A stretch of 64,000 bases of DNA from Nymphaea colorata. Taxonomy: Eukaryota > Streptophyta > Magnoliopsida > Nymphaeales > Nymphaeaceae. Shown here in pieces: positions 57,721 to 64,000 of this stretch. The DNA lies in the NCBI RefSeq assembly GCF_008831285.2, contig NC_045141.1, positions 16,664,106 to 16,728,105 on the forward strand. The letters run 5' to 3'. The notes under the pieces were generated by a model that saw only the letters and a list, made by a program, of their open reading frames with translations, searched no databases and was not told where the DNA came from. Numbering within the stretch: the first letter of the stretch is position 1; the number at the start of each line of letters is the position of its first letter. The position numbers and the translations under genes were made by a program.

Positions 57721-60700
57721 TCACGGGAAGAGTGGTTGATAACGCAATCCAGTGCCCTCAGGATATCCCATCATCAGATTAAGGTTTTGCAGTGCTTGCC
57801 CTGAAGCTCCTTTCACCAAATTGTCAATCTGCAATAAGCATAACAACAATAAATGGAAAGAAACTGCTGGTCAATTTTTTCTGCGTTGATATAAGCAACA
57901 ATACTTGCAAAAGGTATCAATGTCCACTTACAACAGAGACTATTATTGCTCTTCCAGTAATCCGGTCATCAAATACATTCATGAAGCAGTAATTTGATCC
58001 TCGGACATTTCTAGTATGAGGAATTGCTCCTTTCTCCAACAAAACCACAAATTCTTCATTCTGGAATAAGTGGAAAATGAAAAGCGAAGATAATCATCCA
58101 TATCAAGGAACATTAACAGCATGATCTTTTTAAGTCAAAGTTCCTGCTTTGTTAAAAATGTTTTTTAAAATATAAGACTCAACAAGTTGATGCAAATTCT
58201 TCACATATTCCAAATACAAAACAAGCAACAAGACAACAGGAGCTTAAAAAGGTTCCAGTCCTCCAATAAAGAAGACTCCCCTTTGTCGTGTCCATATCCA
58301 AGAAAGCACATGCAATTTTCATTTTTCTTTTTTCCTAAGAAAAACAAAGCAGACTAACATCTTACAAATGCAACGTCATCAATAGGTTCAGATGAACTGC
58401 TACAAGCTTGCTTATTTCAGCAAATAAACCAAATTCCAACCGTGGAATTGCTAAGTATTCAAGAGGCAAATGAGGAGCTTGTATGTGCTTGGTGCAATGC
58501 CTCAACCATGCACGTGTAGAACAAGCACTGGAAAAAGCACATTTCATTAACAACCAAGTTGGAGTCAAGTCAAACAAGATGGATTTGAGTTTCAAAAGCC
58601 AAACTCAAACAGTCAGAATTTAATCCATGTCATCCCCTGTTCTGAACTTGACTGATGATCAATTGATCATAAAACAAATCAATCTGTAACATGAGTTTAT
58701 AAACAAGAATCACAAGCAATATCATTCTTTTCTCACTGAGGTGACTACTGAATGAATTTCTTCACTTTGGACTTGGTTAGATCAACATGCAGATCTTTGG
58801 GTTACCACATTGCATAGGTTAATTTACCTACTAATAAGTATAAACAATCCAAGATCAACTTGATTCTAAATATCGCTATTAACACAGCATGACTCCTGTA
58901 AGTACAAAGCAGCAAAATTGCATACAGTACTCATGGGAAAGATTTTCCAATTTCCAAAAAGTACAAGACTAATAATAATATAACACATCCATCTGTCTCT
59001 AGCATGCTGTCACCTCCAGATGATAGCAAAAAGAGAACACAGAAAGCCTGTCATTTTCATAAATATGATTGACTGCATAGAACACAAAAAGTTACCTCAT
59101 AATAGCTACTTAAGCATTGGTACAAGTCTTCAGTTGTCACTCCAGAGGCCATTTCCACATATATGGTTGACTGCATGCCTCGGCTCTGATTAAATATCGC
59201 AATAACATGACTCAGTGCAGTATATGGCCCTCAACAAGTCTGAAACTGCCAGTGCAATAAGGGAAAGAGAAAAAGTTTTGTTCATGTTGGGATATTATGT
59301 TTAGAACAATTCCTACCATTGGCATTAGATGTGGTGTAAAACTAACAACCACTTTTGAAGATGATACATCGTTGAGCCCTTGTTCAATTTCAGGGACTGA
59401 AATGGATAAATTACCAAACAAATCAATCTTCAAACTAAACCTTCAAATGGTGTATATGGTCAGCTCATAAACACATTTAGCAGGTGCCCAAAAACTAATA
59501 GAGAATTGAAGAAGCAACAAGAATAGAAAGCTAACAGTAAATAAATGAGTCAATTAGATAAAGTAAAGGAAAACAAGTAGATCGCTTGAAGTGTAAGCCA
59601 TGGTCAACATGCAGACTTCATGTATTGGCTATAATAAATAATGTAACCTTAATCATGACTGTCAATAATTTTTAAATAAATTTGTCCATACACAAGCTCC
59701 TAATGGTTGGTTTACAAGAGAGGATGCTGAAAGAAACAAATTAAATACTAGACTTGTGAAAATGATGATCCGGGTTGCCAGAAAAGGGATTCCCATTTTC
59801 ACTTGTGAAAAATCTAATAAACATTACATGCGGGAAAAACCAGGTTTGTGATTTGACCAATAGCTAACTACTTCTCTATCTCTCTCCTAAAGCAAGCCTC
59901 CATCTATCTATCTAAATCTAGGAAAATGTTCACATAGGCACCCTGTGCCAATGCAACAAGATAGCAAGCAATTCACTGTAGCAATCCAGTTTGGTAATAA
60001 ATGACCGAAGAAAATACGCACACATAGGGAAGGTGAATGGTCTATTAACTGCAATAAATAAAATGAAATGAGACTTCAAGCATATATACCATGACGGTGC
60101 TTAGTAATTCCATAAGAATGTATGCCTTCAGCAATTTCAGTATACAAATTTGCCTCCTTTGCACCACGTCCTACAAGAATGTAAAAGAATGAAATTCCGT
60201 AAGTTATTTTGTACAGCTTAAGGAGAAACTTCAAGAATCAACACATACTTTAAAGAAATAAAAATTTAGTATATGAAACTTTGATTTAAGGGAAAAAAAA
60301 GTCAATAGAATTCAAAAAACAAAAAGTACAACTAAATATATGGGTGTATGATCCTTACCTGCACCACTTACTCCAGATTTTGCATCAATAATAATGTTTC
60401 TCACTTCAATCAGTCGTTCCTAGAAGAAACCAAAAAAAAAAAAATCATTGAAAATCAAAGGAACAAAATTTCAGTTGACATATACACTACAGGAGGTAGC
60501 ATAAACAAAAAATGTTAGACGAGGGTGGACCAGCAAAGAGTTTTATGACAGGTGCTTTTGCCAAACATGAGCTCATAAAATGCTCCTGATTTTGATATGC
60601 TGCTATAGGTAAAAGAATAAGATTTTGATAAACAGAATATTGGAAGAACTACTTGAATGAAATATATCAATCTCCACGAGTGACTAAAACTATAAGCTCC

Positions 60701-63700
60701 AACAGATTGAAAATGGCTAAAGTTCATTAATAACTTTAATCACAAGCCTTATGACAGGCATAGTTAACTGACTTCTCACTTGGTATAAAATTATAAATTA
60801 TGCATTTTTGTTATCTTTCAAAGAAGAAAAAGTGATGCGTAGGGAAAAAGAAGGACTATTGGTTTATCAACCAAAAGATCAGGCAGTTCCCTCTTTCCCA
60901 CACCACAGCACATGTACACACATGACACTATTGAGTTCTAAGATGAACACAGACAAAAAATTTAAATTCAATTGGAACTTGGTAGAAAATAATAATTAAA
61001 TGCAAAAGAGAAGCAGAATATTTCCATGCACTATTGGACAGTTTGAGAAGTCACAAAAGTGCCTTAGAAGTTGAATAAAAGAACCTTTAGCAAAGGAACA
61101 AGAGGAAGCTGAATAGATGTTGGATAGCAACCAGGATTAGCAACTAGACGAGCATTTCTGATGTCATCCCTCAAAATCTCCGTCAATCCATATACAGCTT
61201 CTTTCTGGAAATTTAAAAAGTGCCCACAGCAACAGGACAAAACAAAGAGAAAATCAGTAGCTCTTTGAGCAACATGCCTAGCCATACAGATTAAAGGAGA
61301 TGATTTACAGCATTCGCCAACAGGTAAGATGCAAAGGATAGAACAACAAAGTAAGATGCCGCACAATAAAATGGAGAACACTGAATGTGAAATAGAAATG
61401 TTTAGCATGTTAACTAAACTAGCTTATATTCTCCAAGGTTGATTAGTTTGGAAGAAGGTACCATTACTGACTTCAGATAACCAGTAAGGCTTTTTTTTTT
61501 TTTCTTTCTTTTTGATTCAGCAGGGAGAGTCCAGAGATTCCAATTGCCAACAGGAAGTGATGTTGACTGTGGCCTCATTTCGAAATCTATGGTGTAAAGC
61601 TACTCAAACATTTCCCCTTTGGACACCAGCACAGTTTCCTATCAACATTGTCCCTTCAGCACAGGCCACATACCAGGCACTGAATTTTTTATCTCCTCCA
61701 ATGTGAAGGATTCAAGGCCACCCCACCATACCAGTGCAGGGTAGTAGTAAGTGGTCACAATATGGTAATCTTAATAGTGCTTCCTGAATTGATAGGAGAA
61801 AAGGAAAGATATGGAACAGGAAACGGAAAACAGACAAAGTAAAATGCACTGGGTTCTTTAGCACCAAGTTGCAAAGTGGAAAACATTCTGTAGACTATGG
61901 TTAGTGAAAACATTCTGTAGATCTAGGCTCTATTGCTAGTAGAAAACATTCTGTAGACTATGGCCTTTTAGTGTTTCTGCAGATTCTTAAAGAAGTTCAA
62001 TATCAACAGGAGATATCATATTTAACATTATTTATGACGTTTGATTATCTACATGGAAACATGTTCTCCAGCAAATAAATAAATAAGCATGTCAAAAGGG
62101 TCACTTACCTATGTGTCAATTGTAAAATAAAGCAAAAGCTGCCTTCGGCTATCATTTTTTGCAACATAATCAATAATAGTAAATGCATCTGCCTGTATTT
62201 TTTATGGAAAGCCAAAAAGAGCCACATACTTGCAATTCTGGTGCTCTGTGAGGTTGCCCATACCACTCCTCATATTCATCAATGTTACGGAGCCGAAAAT
62301 CCTGCAGTTTTCATCCTATTATCTTAGCCCTAAATTAAAGGCTGATGAACAATAAGCAGCAGAAATCTCAGATGACCTCAAAAGGAGCTGAAAGCAATGC
62401 ATACCGCAGAAAGATCAACAATTTTTATCCCCCTTGGAAGACCTTTAATGATTTCCTGTAGTAAGAAACAGTACAGCCATTTGATTGCATCAACTGATAA
62501 CCACAACATAATAGACAAAAGAATGCATTCAAATTTCAGAAAGGAAGATGCGTTCCCAGGCAAGAAAAAGATAAAGGACCTGAGTTGTTCCATGTGGCAA
62601 ACAGCAAAACACAGCATCAACTTCAGAGAAGTTGGCATCTTTGACGGCAATCATCTTTGGCAACTCCTGCAATTTTAATCAATAATCAATAAGTCCCTAA
62701 AAGTCATTATCTTAAGCAAATGTCAATTTCTCAAATAATACATCTATGTAACCAATCATAAGTCCCAGAAATAAAAAAATAGATCTCATAGTTTCACAGT
62801 GCAGTCATAAACACTGGATTGACCATATCTTCATTACAAAATATTAGTCATGTAAGTTTGAGACTAATTTTGAGGGAGAAACTTCTGGAGATTAAAATTA
62901 TAAAAGATAGACAAAATAGCAAAATCAAGACAGGATTAAAAATATCAAAGAAAACAAAAAAAACTATGAAAAATTCATAAAGAATAAATAAGAGTAACTG
63001 GACATACATTATATAATCATGAAGTTGTATAATGTAGGATAAAAGATAAAGATTGTCATGCATAAAATGCATCATGTTTCCCTTCATGTATAGCCATCCG
63101 AAGCCTGGAAATGCATCATAATGATGTATCATTGGCGACTTGCTACCATGTACAACATAAATAAAGCTTGTGAAGTCCATATGCTTTCATAGAAGAACCT
63201 GCTGAACATGGAATGACTTCGTGAACTCAAGGGCATTTTTGGCACAGGATGTTTCGGCCAAAGTGTCAAAAGAACATCCAACTGGTGTAGCACAAAAGCA
63301 GGTGATAATTTAATCACATAAGTTACGATCATATAATACCATGTTTACATATAATAAGTGAACACATCAACCCTTATCAATGTCACCTTTTCAAATGAGA
63401 AAAGCACACGAATTCACTCGCATCAAGCATCAGCGCTTCAAGCCAATAACAAGTGCTATTGGAGGAAGACAACTCAGTCATTGATTACCTAACTAGATCA
63501 ATTGTTCTATTTCTTTTTCTTAAGAAAAGAAAAAAATACTAATTTCAGATCATTTCACTGTCCAAGCTCACATTATGATGTGGTGAAATCTCTAGATACA
63601 TCACAAATGCAGAGAAGAAAGCTAGGAACACCCCCCCCCCCAAACCACCCGGGAACCACCAAACAAAAGAAAAACTGTTCACCAAATTTTATTGACATAA

Positions 63701-63937
63701 ACATAGACAAAAGTGATCACATGATTTGGAGCTGTTAACTTCAGAACTGAACCCAGCTCTGAATTTCAATAATACATCAAATACACATCCACAACAAAAT
63801 GGAGAAGCTGCATGACGACTTGCCCTTACTTGTGTAATCAAGTGAGGAAACACAGATCCAAGAGATTGTCCAGCTTTTCTGTCAGCAGTCATAAGTGTGA
63901 TTTTAAAGTTTGGATGGTTTGCTAAAAGCCTCACGAT
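57721..63937 (-). CDS. N-acetyl-gamma-glutamyl-phosphate reductase, 3' eleven exons
   Basis: Visible minus-strand exons: 63937-63830, 62666-62580, 62455-62405, 62301-62230, 61204-61085, 60419-60359, 60170-60090, 59396-59317, 59185-59096, 58060-57932 and 57828-57721. They total 987 nt, that is 328 codons plus TGA. The transit peptide and the NADP-binding GASGYTG segment must lie beyond 64000. The visible part starts [13 protein letters not shown]. It contains [18 protein letters not shown], the catalytic Cys in [33 protein letters not shown] before VPEIEQGL, and ends RYQPLFP. The enzyme reduces N-acetylglutamyl phosphate to the semialdehyde, the third step of arginine and ornithine synthesis in plastids (ArgC family). 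All splice sites are GT-AG and the frame is unbroken, so it looks functional. Confidence 0.92.
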
Positions 63938-64000
63938 CTGCTCCAAAAAAAAAACAGCCAAATAGAAGTGAATATTGAGAAACAACAACGTGTTGACTAG

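Noticed and set aside
61512-61706. Open frames inside AGPR introns, also at 58362-58595 and 62848-63180
   Set aside because: They run into the flanks of verified exons or have no conserved content.
1-64000. CRISPR array, tRNA, rRNA or a biosynthetic cluster with partner enzymes
   Set aside because: No spaced identical repeats, no recognisable tRNA cloverleaf or rRNA, and no P450, transferase or other pathway gene beside the esterases.

Overview
The window is nuclear DNA from a flowering plant. Coding exons are short, GC-rich and spliced at GT-AG junctions, and they sit in AT-rich introns and spacers full of retrotransposon and MITE remnants. The recognisable genes are plant ones: MES/SABP2-type methylesterases, the autophagy protein ATG101, plastid-type N-acetyl-gamma-glutamyl-phosphate reductase, and a U-box exon. 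The sequence alone does not fix the species or order.

Left and centre (1-44.4 kb) is a tandem cluster of alpha/beta-hydrolase methylesterase genes. All share one three-exon layout with two phase-0 introns: the nucleophile exon, a 45- or 49-codon cap exon, and an exon carrying the Asp and His of the triad. I call them A (only exon 3 in the window, 1018-1299), B (9879-12145, intact, 260 aa), C (17010-18691, one-base frameshift), D (minus strand, 26407-23420, 266 aa), E (34243-36341, 271 aa) and F (42078-44353, 271 aa). A, B and C form one subfamily and E and F another; D stands apart. The flanks show how the cluster grew. The 3' flanks of A and B are homologous over about 2 kb. The upstream regions of B and C are homologous. 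E and F lie in a longer segmental duplication that carried along a piece of the neighbouring TIN1-like gene. A 1.3-kb inverted copy of F's intron 2 plus the start of exon 3 lies at 5.98-7.32 kb, fused to a decayed LINE. Between the genes lie an orphan U-box exon (3752-4042), a decayed Ty1/copia pol (38.6-41.0 kb), TRIM-like LTR arrays, a hAT-like MITE with perfect target-site duplications, and many short tandem duplications.

Right part (45-64 kb) is single-copy housekeeping territory. It holds a secretory-pathway protein tentatively called TIN1-like (minus, 48953-45196, three exons, 403 aa), ATG101 (plus, 51033-55342, seven exons, 214 aa) and the 3' eleven exons of AGPR/argC (minus, 63937-57721; the 5' end lies beyond the window). 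These genes have no evident functional link to the esterases.

I found no previously undescribed system. The most informative signals are structural: the duplication history of the esterase cluster, loss of the family's usual Cys-His pair in the oxyanion loop of E and F, the fresh-looking frameshift in C, and a microhomology-bounded deletion that removed the last TIN1-like exon from the E-side duplicate. No tRNA, rRNA or CRISPR array was recognised.
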